NCBI RefSeq assembly: GCF_050908995.1
Contig: NC_135119.1
Span: 27,557,001-27,621,000 of the forward strand
DNA: 64,000 nucleotides
DNA from: Andrena cerasifolii
Lineage: Eukaryota > Arthropoda > Insecta > Hymenoptera > Andrenidae
Reading direction: 5' to 3'
Part shown: piece by piece, positions 1 through 12,300 of the stretch
How positions within the stretch are numbered: the first letter of the stretch is position 1
Layout: every line of letters starts with the position of its first letter
Made by a program: the position numbers and the translations under genes
The notes under the pieces: generated by a model
The model's database searches: none
What the model saw: only the letters and a program-made list of their open reading frames with translations
Told to the model about the DNA's origin: nothing

Positions 1-1439
1 TTAAACATTCCTTAATCAGAATGAAACTAGGCCCAAGAAACAGTAGATAGGATATCGTGGCATAGTTGTGCCCACAGTCCTTTTCACCAGCAACGGGGAC
101 GCGTGGTACGCCAGAAGTGTACCAGGTCCCAGTAACCACCTGCCTCGCTTCTACCGTTCGCCCAACGCATACGCGGCTCAAGCTTTCTGATATATCGCGC
201 TATCTTGGCTAACCCAGTGCACGCGAACAGCCACGCGTTGCCATAACAGCGTCCGATCGTTGCACCAGGCTTGCCACGCGACACAGTGGGGTTGGAGGAA
301 CGAGGGCCATCTAGGGTCTAGGGATTTGTAAGATGGTCAGCTGAGAATTACAATTCTCATTCGATGGTAGATCGTAGATATATTAGATTGTAATACTTCC
401 ATATGTTCAGAATTCAGTCTACCAATTTAAATCTACCTACCTGATTTTAGGAGCAGTGATTGTTATTATCATAGAATGTCCCTGAACTTGGATAGTAATT
501 ACTATTTTCTTACTGCCACAGAAATAGTAGCTGCTAATGACCCAATAATGGTAGCCTTCTAACCCAGCTCAGAGACTCACATCCTCGGTGAAATGATTAA
601 CTCGACCTCGCTGCAGACAATGGAGGATCGCGCCTTGTAATTCAGAACTCCCATTGAGCACGGGGATCAAAGGATCCTACCGCTAAATAACGCGTGCAAA
701 TACATTTTGTGGGAGTTACATGAGAATATCTATCGCGTGGTGGTCGATAGAGAATGCGGGTTACGAATTCTATTTGTAGCGGGTTTACGCAGCTTTCTCG
801 TAGTCAACGAGATTAGACCTCCACATAAGACTATTTGCCATAAATTAAAGCTGTTGCAACGAAGTCTTGCAACTCCAAGTATTATTGTCCTTCCATAACG
901 CGTGTTTCGCGACTGGACCTGTCTTTCTCTTATCTCTTTACCGTTCTACTTCGCTGTTTCGTGAAACTCTCTTTAAAAGATAGCCTAGCATCCTGTGGAA
1001 AGTAAATTCTCTAAGAAGCTTTCGAAATTTTGCAGTAGCTGCTGGAAATTCTGAGGATTATTTGTCGTAAGACGGAGGAGGTGATTATTCACTTTAGATA
1101 TTCTAGCGCAATACTATCTTCATCCTCCTTTCCTTTTACCGTCACCCTATATTTCGCTCGCCGATTATGTCTATCTATAAATTCCATGGAAGAAAAGATT
1201 CTTGAACGTGTCAGATGGGAAGATTCTTGATCACGTGTAAATCAACCGTAGTATTTGCGTGACCTTAACCATGCATACCACTAGAAACGCTCTGCAAAGT
1301 TCACGGAAGGAGTTGTAACTTTCATAAGTAATTATAGTCGCCGACATATCGCTAATGAGTAGTTGCTAACGAGCAGAAATCGTTGGCTGCTAATGACTAT
1401 TTTACCGCGAACCTTCGCTCAAATTGCTGGTACGTACCT

Positions 1440-1820
1440 ACTAGTGGAGTTCTATTACTGTAAACTTTACTGCCCCCGCTTGGGGGAGTTCTGCTGCACC
1501 AAGCTGGAAGAGTTCTACTGCCCCAAGTGGAGGAGTTCTACTGCCTCGAGCCGAAGAGTTCTACTGCCCCAAATTCAAGGAGTTCTATTTCCCCAAGTTG
1601 AGGAGTTCTACCACCCCAAGTTCTGGAATTCTACAGTCCCAAGTTGAAGAGTTCCTACTGCTCTAACTTGGAGGAGTTTTACTTCCCCAAGTTGAGGAGC
1701 TCTGCTGCCCCAACTTGGAGGAATTATACTACCTCAACTTGGAGATCTCTTTCTGCAAGTTGGAAGAATTCTACTACCCCAGATTGCTAGATTTCTACCA
1801 CTCCGACTAGACCCCACTAC
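1440..1820 (+). repeat. Degenerate minisatellite, about 24-bp period
   Basis: A unit close to GAGGAGTTCTACTGCCCCAA recurs roughly every 23-27 bp with many substitutions (1447, 1487, 1510, 1534, 1556, 1581, 1605 and on). Weaker relatives appear near 2935-3000. The open frame across it is a repeat artefact. Confidence 0.85.
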
Positions 1821-4504
1821 TCCAAGCAACCTTATCCCAACGAAACTATCATTTCACGCAAGCCCTGCTGTCTCCCACGGAAACTCTGAATCAACGAGAC
1901 CCAGAGGCACCATCGACACCATAATCACAGGTTACGAGTTGGGAAAACGCGTTGCACGAGTCCGTGGTTTCTGCCCGTTCCGTTCGATTCAGGATTAGGA
2001 CTGGAACGTATCGATCGATTGCGGGAGATAACGCGGGGAACCGGTGCTTATCGAGTCAGACGGTTCCGTTTAACCGTCCGCGTCGTGCACCTTTCGCAGG
2101 CTGGTTCGTTCCTGTGCCCGCCCGTTCGCTTACTCTTATTCTTCGACGACACGGTATAACTGTACCAGGGTGTGGCTTACACGCCGCTACGCGGAAAGGG
2201 TCTTGCACGAAACTCATAATAGCCCGTTAGATCGATCTGCTATGGTAACGCGTACGTGCACGAGGCTCTGTGAACTTAACGCAATTGGTGACCTTTGGAT
2301 TCAGTGGTGGGCAATCTAGAAGTGGACGTTAACTCGTAATTACTTTCATTTAATCGTTACACTCGCGACCTCTCCTATTATGCGAGCACTTGTGTCTTTT
2401 TAAAAGTTTGGTGGGAAGTCTTCGAGACCTACATAGACCAGGTACTAACTATCAAGATATCATACTTGTTAATGAAACTGTCTTCCAGGAGACTCACTCT
2501 ATACTTTCACCAATTCCCTGAGACGCGTAACAGATAAAAACTTGATGATTCATGTGTAGGGGGAATAACCTGAATGATTCACTTCTTGTGGGCAAGGTTC
2601 TTCCAGGTTCTGATGCGTCCGCCGAGTCACACGAAATCAGGCATTGTTCTGTCAACCGAAGGCATTCCCTTTGTCCCTAATACCACAGAATACCTCTTAA
2701 TAGATCACGTAGCATTTGTTGCTGGTCCACTTTCACCCATGCTAAATATCAAAGTACACGTGTTTCTAATTATTAATCTTAGTTCTCGAAGAATGTAAAG
2801 ATTGTACGTCGTAACAAGATTAGAGTTTGTTTATATTTAGAAGCTTATTTTGAGATGTGCGTGATTGAAAGTGTGGGATAAATGAAATTTGCACGAAATG
2901 TTCGATGTAAATATTCGCCATTGAAGAGTTAACTTATGCTGCCCCACGTAAGGGTAGTTCTATTGCTGAAACTTAGAGAAGCTCTTTCACTTCAACTAGA
3001 TTCCACTGTTCCAAACAACTTTATTTCAACTGAACAACCATTCCACTGAAACCCCTCTCTCTCTGCTACTGTAGCTTTTAAGCAACCAGCCCCCAAAAGC
3101 ACCACCAACCCCACAATCACAAATTTCAAGATACAAAAACTCGCTGCACTGCACAGCTCCAGTACAAGAGTGAATCCAAAAATTCAACAGAACTTAACCC
3201 AAATGAAACAATTCAATGTTTTGCCTCCAAGGATCCAAAGGGTAAGAGAGTACCCTTGAAATACCACCTACAAGATTCTAAGATCCATGACGCGAGATCC
3301 CCTGCTCCAATCATTCAGACACGGCGGAGTCTAGCTCGCATTGTTACGTAAAGGTATGTATACACGACAACGCTTTTGCAGTGTCTTCGGTCTAGCTCTA
3401 GCTGCAACTCCCGCGACGATAGGTGAAATTCATTGCAGTTTCCAATCTTCCGGATCTAGACACACAATAGTGTCGTCGCGTAGACGTACCTTAAGGCTTC
3501 GCGTTACGCGAAAGAGACCTTGTCTTCCATCGACTGCGGGTTACGTCACCGTACGGTCTATCAGGATGCACCGACTATTTACTGCCGTCGCTTGCACCGT
3601 GACGCCGCGTTAGCCTCGCAAATTGCGGCTCGTACGCGCTGTTGCGTTCCTCTCGCGGGTCCGCTGCTCCTCTCCCTTCCGTTTGCCTTCTTCCACGGAG
3701 GAATGCCTTCCAAATCGTCCGCGGGACCGTGGAACATCCTTCGCGCAACCTGGCGTGGCTTCGCGAAAAAATCTTTATCACGAAGTAAGAAACACAACCC
3801 TGTTATAAGGGACCAAGAAGACGTTTCACACCATTTACCCCCAAGGATATCGGTCTACGGCGTCGCGCGAAAGGGTTTCTGCTCGGCCATTATATCTCGC
3901 GTGGGCACTGCCCAGGAATTTTGACGAATAGTCACGTACTCGGTCGCGGAAAGGAGCAAGGGTTTAAGATCGCGAGTGGCCGTATTTGGCGCGTGCCCAC
4001 GTAAGCTCCCAGCGACGCACGCGGCCGCCTCGCTGCAACGGGCCGTGCATTTCTGCATTCTTCTCATTGTATCGACCGACAAAACGTTCCTCGAGCCTCT
4101 CGTTATCTCGGTCAATGCGCACACCGCACCGCGCGTAATAGATAGCAGCCCTGGGTTGCCAAGAATCGGCGTGCGACTCGCGATCCTTCCCGTCTTCCCC
4201 GACGTTTTCTGCACGTTCGATTACCTACCGATTATCCGACACCGAATTCGTTGCCAGCTTGGCTCCTGTCAGCGTCCGTTACAGAGCAACGTCGAACCTT
4301 GAAAAGAAATTCGTCGGCACGGATATTGGGCGCGCGACCACTTTGATAGTCGGTGGGGTTTCTGGGGGGATTCGAACGGGTATGAAGAGACGCGTGGTAG
4401 ATGGTGGTTTTTTCCGATGGTTTTACGAGTTGTCGGTAACGTTATATTTGTGGGGGGTAGTTGGTGTACAGTTGTGGGATACTCGAGCGTCGAAGTTTCG
4501 GAGG

Positions 4505-4685
4505 TCTGGAGGTTGAAATCTCTAGAGTTCCAAATCGCTAAAGTTTGGGGATTCCAGAGTTTCAAATTTTCCGAGTTCCAAATTTCCAGTGCTCCAGGTT
4601 TCCGAATCTCCAGAGTTCTATGATTCCAAATTTCCAAATCTCAAGAGTTGCAAATCTCCGAAGCTCTAGAATTTCAATGTACCGA
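4505..4685 (+). repeat. Degenerate short tandem repeat (AGAGTTCCAAATTTCC-like)
   Basis: Words such as GAGTTCCAAAT, CCAGAGTTT, CCGAGTTCCAAATTTCC and TTCCAAATTTCCAAATCTC follow one another with a loose 16-30-bp spacing. Non-coding, although both strands remain open for about 120 codons because of the repeat. Confidence 0.65.
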
Positions 4686-7600
4686 ACTTATTTAGAGCCC
4701 TACGCTTCCATAGCCCTCCGAAACAGCTCCTCCGAATAACAGCCGAACTTTGAAATTCTACATGTACAAGCCACAGAAGCGCACTGCTTAGTCTTCCGTC
4801 CCACTAACAGCAACCCCAGGCCCAATTTGCATCGCTAATCGCAGCAGACGTAGGGCAGAAGTCATCGCGCAGCTTCTTATCAACACCAAATTACCATTGT
4901 CTGGCAGTCCACGTAGCCGCCGTTACGCAAGTGCGTAAGGTCGGCTAAATGAGACTTTACAACGCGTACGTGCTAAACACCGTGCACACGTCGCGTTGGT
5001 TTGCATACGCATCCGCAGTCTTCCAGCGACTCGTTTTCTCCGCGTCCTCGCGTTAAAGCGCATTTTGCAACGGACCGTGACGCAGCCCGCGCTCGTAAAA
5101 GCCACACGGCCGACAAGAAAGGAGATTTCCAACTTTTTTACGTCGCGTCATCCCGTCACCCCGAGCGATAAAAATGCCGCGAAACATCCCCGACGATGAA
5201 AATCTCCCTTTCGTTCGAAGATCCAGCGGCGGCCGAAACGTCGAAAGTAGCGCATAACGCGGGGAAAAGACGGTGACGATCATCTGGAGAGAGAAGGAAA
5301 CGCGCAAAAAGTCGATTAATGCGCATTAACGTGGCCGGCGTGCAAGGACGTCGGAGCTGGATCATCGCTAAAAGCGTCGCGAGCAACCGGTTCCATGCAG
5401 AATGCGCGTTATTCGATTGATAATCGACCAGCTGCGAGGTATCATCAGCCAACCATCGCGATCCTTCGAACGTTCCTCTTTTAAGACAAAGTAGGCTTTT
5501 CTTCTAGAGATTAAAGTATAACCCAAATAGTACGATGTTACGAAAGAAGCAGGTATCATTAACTTAATATAAGTAATATATTGGGAAATATTGTCGAAGG
5601 AACTGAATTCTAGCTCAACTGGGGTACAAAGTGAAACTTTGACTCAGAAGATCTATAAAAAAGCTTCTACTACCCTTCGAAATAACTGTATTCCACGTAA
5701 GGATTATCACTTGGAGTATACCGTGGAATAAGAGGTCTCTAGCGCGCATGCGCAAGTCGAAGGCGGGAAAACTGGGTAGGGCAAAGCGATGAGTAGATTC
5801 GAAACATGATCGAACTCTCGAACTCTCTACCCAACATACACATGTCACGTCTCAGCCCCACCAGAGGGCTAATCATTCAAGCTCTTTTTCCTCTCGTTCG
5901 TATATATACAAGTTCCAAGTTTATTTCTTTCGACGTCCGTCGGCTGTAGCCGTACCGATAGAGTCAACTGCCTGACGGTCACCAATCGACCGGGTCTTTC
6001 AACACCTGTACATTATATCAGTCAGTTTTATTTCTACCTACCTATCAATTCTATTTTGTCCACGCGGCGGCGTGTTCCGCGAAACGGCGGCCGGGGTATC
6101 GTTACGAAACGCCCCCTCGTGCGACGACCATAGATGTCCATACCACACAGAAATCTGTGGCACGCGCGCCCGTGCCCACATCCAGCGCGAGTTGAAGAAA
6201 CATCGCCGCTCGATAGGTGTAGGTAGGCTCCCTCGATCCCATTAACACGGTCTCTCGTTCGCTTTCAACACACGTCCGTCTCTGCTCGATCGCGTTGGCA
6301 AGCGCTCGTGTTCCGTTTCTCACTCTCGCGAAATTCCCTTCCAAGGTTCCCGGTCGCCTGGCGAGATCCCCTTGTCCGCGCTCGAGCCTGCACCGCGGAC
6401 AATTAGGCAATTAGGCATTTCGGAGTGCCCGGTGCTGGTCGAAGGCTCGAGGCTCCTTTGGGCTTCTATCGTGCTTAATCATCTTCATTCTGCGATCCAA
6501 CTTGGGTTCTGGAGTGTATTCGATGCGGTGGTGAGACTCCTTCAATTGGACGCTGATGAAGGTGCTTGATATATTTAGTTGCGCTTTGGAGCCTGTGGTG
6601 TGTACTGGGTAAGGTAGAAGTCATCGTGAATGTTAATTTCATGGTAGGTAACTCTTGTAGGATCTTGATTTCGCATATCTATGCCTCAGTCACACGAACA
6701 TATTTCGCGTGCGGAAAGCTACTATTTCCATGCGGTAGCCACGCTCGCTGAGCCGCCTTTAGGCGTTTCTCGCAAGGGCCATGCTGCTGTATGTGTCCTA
6801 CAGCGTTGAAAGTGCGTAAGGCGTTCAACATGGGAGAACCACGTCGCTTCGATAGTTATTCCGTCGCCGATTTTTCCAATCTGTCTTGGTAAATAATATC
6901 GTTTAGACGCCCACGCGAACTGAACTGGTCGACCGCGTAACGAATCAATGTCGCGCGAGGCTCAGGCCACGCAAGATCTTACGAGTGCCTGCCTACGCTG
7001 AGATCTCGATTCGCCACGGACCATATACAAGCCGCGAGTAACTTCCGCCGGTGTAAAGCAGCAGGATTTTACAATGAATCGCCGCTCTGGGCTGGGCGAA
7101 TATTGCCTTCAGCTTCTATGACGCGATTAGCTCTTTTTTCCTCCTTTTTCCGTTTTATTGGTCCTTTTTAGGTGGAATAGAATTATGGCACGTGGAAACG
7201 GAATGGGGAATCAGTGGGAGGCTGTAGCAATGGGGCATCATCACCCATCACCATTGAAAAGTTCATTAGGACCTTGGATGGAATTTAAGTTTGGGCGTCG
7301 ATTATTACCTTCGGAACATTCGATGTGGGAAATTCAGTACTTTCCAATTTCTATTGTTGGATCGAGGATTGAATAATTCCTAATTTCTCATGTTGCATTG
7401 GGAATTCGATAATCTGCAATTCCTCGCTCTGAATTAGGAATTGATCCCATCCCAATGTATGACACAATAAACAAAAGATTGGAATTTGATTACATTTTGT
7501 TATCCACATACCTATAGGCGGGCGACTCCATTGGCCGTGCGGATGGCTATCTCGACTTGGCTACCCCCATCACTGCATACCTTACTACGCAAGTGTCGCA

Positions 7601-8237
7601 GTTGTCTAAGCATCTCTGTCCACGGGCTCACTGCCCATAAAAGGTGGAAAAGCGCAACGAAATCAAACCCTGTCAAAGAAAGCTCGTTCGCTCTCGCGAC
7701 CTCTCGACACGCTGCGTCGATTCGCGGGGAATTGGCACAGTGGGTCGTAATTACGAGCGAATGATCGATGAAAGTTCCAGGGAGAGCGCAAGTGTCTTTT
7801 CATCGTTGCCCCAGGAGGAAAGTGGCGAATTCGGGATCGTTATGAACGGTCTTCGTAGCGTTGCATCGCTTTCTAGTGGTCGACGTATGTGCAATGATCG
7901 GCTGATTTACTACTGGCTTATGAAGCTTCTTGGTCGAATGGCAGCTGCGTTGAAATTTGTCTAGTCGAGCCCCTTCTCACTGCCAGTGAAGCACATCTCG
8001 TTAGAAGGACGGTCAGAGTGGCAGTTGCCTAGAGGTTTCTCGAGTAATAAAAGTCTGCTTCGTTGCTTCTGGTTAAGGAAGGACTCGATGTCCCTGAGAC
8101 CATCGTGTTAGAATTCTGAGCCCTTGGGAACCTGGGCTCCTAGGACTTTCATCTTAGAATTTTAAGCCTTTGGGACTTTGTACCCCTAGTATCCTAAGCT
8201 CTTGGGACTTTACATCAGCATATCCCTGCGAGCCACT

Positions 8238-8270
8238 ACACCATTCTCTCTCTCTCTCTCTCTCTATCTC
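8238..8270 (+). repeat. CT microsatellite
   Basis: A TC run of about ten dinucleotides with one interruption. Confidence 0.9.
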
Positions 8271-9357
8271 TCGTCACGCTGCACAGTGTTGTTGATATCG
8301 ATCGGACGAGTTTCTCTGAACTTGAGCCGAGGCTCGTGTAATAAAAAGAAACGGAAGCACGGCGTGTTAACAGACTCCGCCTCCGCGAGGCATTCCAGAT
8401 CGATGCCCCAGTGGCGGGGCGGATTTTCCACGGCACATCCTGCCGCTGGAACCGCTCGCGCCGCGCGTTAGCCACGCTGAAACGCTTTCGTTGGTCTCCT
8501 TACCGGTCGATTGCCGATTGTCACGCCGCGTTTTCTCGTCTTTCGCGCGATTTTCACGCGGTCTGAAAACTATCTCGTCAAAAAACCAGGTTCCAGCCAT
8601 TGTCTTCGGAAGTACAACTTTGCAATGGACATTTAATCTCGCTGATCAGACATTGTGGCTAACGACGGACGATATCGGTAGGTTTCTACGGACCATCAAT
8701 GGAGGATCAGCCATCAGAAATGGAGCGTGGAAGGTGGACTATTATCGTAATGGTTGTGTATATCATCCTTCCACGTCTATTTAAAAAAAAAAAACGTCAT
8801 TTACTTGATTACAAATTGCTTATGAAAGTAAACCGTATCTGAAAGTTCACTGTATCTTCCATCTACATGGATAGAATTACTGTGTTCAACGATATCTTAA
8901 GTATTAAGGAATCTTCTATATCATACATCTGAAATTACACGTTCCAGTACAACACTTTGACGTTTGAAGCGACTGTAGATGTAACACACACAGACACAAT
9001 GACGTACCACCCACGGTACCTTATTTTTTTTTATAAATTAACCACAGTTTTAGTAATTAGTTTAAGCTCATATAGATATACCAAGGAATAGTTGAGGTCC
9101 CCAATGCGCATGGGCAAGCAGGAGATGGACAAGTGGACGGAGCCTCATGCCCTTCCCACTTAATAATGCAGATTCTATGCTCGCATTGATTAAATTCTAC
9201 GTTGCGCGGGTTATTTGGCACAGATGCAAAGATCTTTCATAGATTTATTTTTTTTTCCACTCACTTTTAACTTGCACAAGCTTCCCTGTCGCTTGGAATA
9301 CTTGTATAGACCTGGAAGCATCGTAACGAGCAATTGTCTGTTTCCCGTTTGTTGCAG

Positions 9358-12300
9358 ATCAAGCTGGAACGTGTGCTCGGCGTGACCGTGTCGAGCAATG
9401 CAGCCCTGGACTGTGACGCGACCAGCGAGCTGGTTGCCTATCCAGCTGGGTGAGTCCGAGACCAGTCTCTTTACTCCCTTTTGATCGGTTCCTTCGACGT
9501 GTCCCGATCCTGTACGTCGCCATTCACTCTCCTACCTGGCACATCGTTTCCTGTCACGTGGATACTAAATAGCGCGGTGGTATATTCTAGCCCTTCCCAC
9601 ATTTTGATGTTCTGTTCAATTGGATTGGGAGATTGCTAATATTGCATTGGGAATTCGCTAATCCACAATTCCCTTGTTTAAGCCTCATTACCCCTTTTCT
9701 TGCAATTTTTCTGAAGGCTGCACGTGGCTAAGTTAAATTAATACAACGAGGGGTTTAAAGGCTTCGCAAGTTCTCCTTCTTCCTTGACTTCAAAATTAAA
9801 TGGCGTCTTCTATATTATAGAGAACATATTTGATACTTATATCAAACTAACAATGAAAGTAATCTAAGCTATCTGGGTAAAAAGTAACTGAAATAACTTA
9901 AACAAACCTTCGTCCAATGTCACTACCAGCATACATATGTATACAATCCTCTATGAATTCTCGTTTCAGCCCCCATGAAACTCCAATCTACAACTCCTCG
10001 AAAACCTCCACAGTTCCTTCCACAGCACTCTGTACTCAAATCCTATTACCACAAAATCTCCGTTACGAAACAACAAACAATCCAAAGAAACATTTTTCTT
10101 CTCCTGAATTTCCATTGAAATGTAAAACAGATTTCCACGTCGTTGGCGATGCACTCTACATCAGTCGTCAATAATGACCGCTATCGATCTCCGATTTAAA
10201 ATATTCGCTCTGGTTAAAAGATCCGCGGGAACGAGGGAAACGGGAGAAAGCGAGTCGAGGACTCAACGTTCAAATTTATTTCCTTCACCAGCTCGACGCA
10301 ACCCGTCGACCCGTTGATCGGTGAAATTATGCGTGGATAATCACTGTAAATCACTGCAAGCATAACGAGCCCCGATAATGATTCAGCGATAATCGGCGGA
10401 GTAGCAGTCACTTGGCTGGTTTCTTTAGAAAACGAACGCCATTTTTCAGCGTTTCGCGGAAAAAACGAGTCTAGATCGTTCATCTTCATTTTGAAGAATT
10501 AAAATCGAAATATTCAAATATAGCGCGTGCAAGTTTCGTGGGGTGCGTTCAGAATATCTATATCGAAACAGTTATCTTATATCTTGCGAACTGTTTTGTC
10601 AATTGTACCTAAATGAATTTTTCGAAAATAATAGTATGTATTTAGCCGAAGGTCCCTCGTGATGGAAAGCTAATTATTCCAGTTCAATTACTTTGAATAA
10701 TTATCTTCTGTTGTAAAAATTTCACTGAGAAAACACATCTGGTTCTTTGATTTCCATCAAATCTGATCCTCCAATTTCTACATTTCACCCTAAAGCATTC
10801 TAACTCCGCTACAAGGAGTTCCAAGTTTCATTCAACGCAGTCGCGTCAAAGAAAACTTCGCTTCCTTTTCCCCCAAAATGTCTGTGCCAGGTTTATAGCG
10901 TTTGTTGCTTCCACGTTTGACTCCAGGCTGCTCTGATCGTAATTAAGACCACGGAGGAGGGTCAGAGAGGGGAATAGAGTTAAAGACACGAATCGTGTTA
11001 CAAATCTGCCGAGTTAAAGGCTGGCCCCGATATTCGTGGGAACGACGGGAAGAAACCAGCGAGACTTTGCATAACGCGGCACACGGAAGCGCGGGAGTAT
11101 CTCAATAGGTGATATCGAGTCGCGATATCGCTGTAAAGATGCTCGCCAGTTGGGAAACGCGAATTGCTTTGGTCACTAATCCTACTGCGATTCCTGATGT
11201 CATTTGAGATCCTTGCAGGACTTGAGATTTCACCAGTTTTGGATTAGATGGATTTATGGTAGAAGCGAGCCGAGGAGCCAAGTGGAGAGGAAAATAGGTG
11301 TACGTTATAGGAAATATTAGTATTTCTTTTGTAATCAACAATGATTAGGGAACCAAAAAGTGTTTGACTGTTGTTTTAAATGGTCGCTGGTAGTTGTTTA
11401 TTTACAATGTTTCCAAAATTTTATGCAATATTAGTGTTCCGCTCAATCAGAGGATGCAAATTTGTAAAGGAATTATATTTCGCAAATGAATCGTTTTCTC
11501 GCAAAAGATAGTTGAAGTTTTCAGCCAATTAACTCGCCACGAGTTGCCTCCTCCACTCCCGTCGGAACCACTCTGCGTCACTAGCACCGCCCGCAAAGGC
11601 AAATCTGCGTGCTCCAATTGGGCGAGACTTTAACAACGTTTTGTGGGGAAATGGTTCGTTCGCGACATATGGTTCCTTCTCATGTTTTCTCCTATTGTCC
11701 AGCAGAATACATAGCAACGAAGGGAAACTCGATTTCATTTTTTCCAATGTGTATTACCGTGACAATTAGGAATATCGTAATCGTTGTGTCTGTACACTCT
11801 GTAAAGTGTATGTTCGACCAGGAAAGTGTCTTTTAACCAGGTTCAAGTATCGCGCAGAGTCCGTTGAATTGTAGACGCGAGGTTCGGAACAGGCGATAAT
11901 TAGTAGAGTCGTAATTAGTCGACTGATGGCAGCTGTGATTCGCATAGCAGCGCCAAACAGCGCCATTTTTTCGAGAGTTCCCCAGCACCCGCATCGCTGC
12001 TATCCAGGTTATCCTTAATGCATGTAATTGGGATTATCGTGGAAGCGATAATCCTTCTCGAATTAGGAAGACGCGGTTACCTCGCAAATGGGCACGAAAG
12101 GACAATACTTCTGAATACTATGATACAAGGCTTGCCGAGGTAACAGCTCCAGCGAAAACCGGACGCGACAAGGAAACTCGGCACGCATCGTCTGGCTACT
12201 GGCTAAACACGCGCGCGCTTCCTACAAGGGGATCGAGGTGCCCAATCAAGGTAGCAATAAAAACTAAAAAGCGATACCTCGTAAGAAAAGGGAGCAAAAC

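Larger units (their letters stand above)
1..9357. other. Upstream region without supportable genes
   Basis: The sequence is mixed GC with CpG-rich patches. All open frames are at most 134 codons, lack recognisable motifs and overlap on both strands. It holds the minisatellites at 1.44 and 4.5 kb. A loosely similar segment occurs at 5719-5765 and 9069-9110 (TATACC, GGAATA, GCGCATG). The first exon and promoter of the MAPKBP1-like gene may lie here or left of the window; I could not find an exon encoding the family's RSPSxKLRR-type N-terminus. Confidence 0.6.

Noticed and set aside
3520..3924. 134-codon open frame in the upstream region
   Set aside because: Overlapping open frames exist on both strands of the same CpG-rich stretch; no motif.
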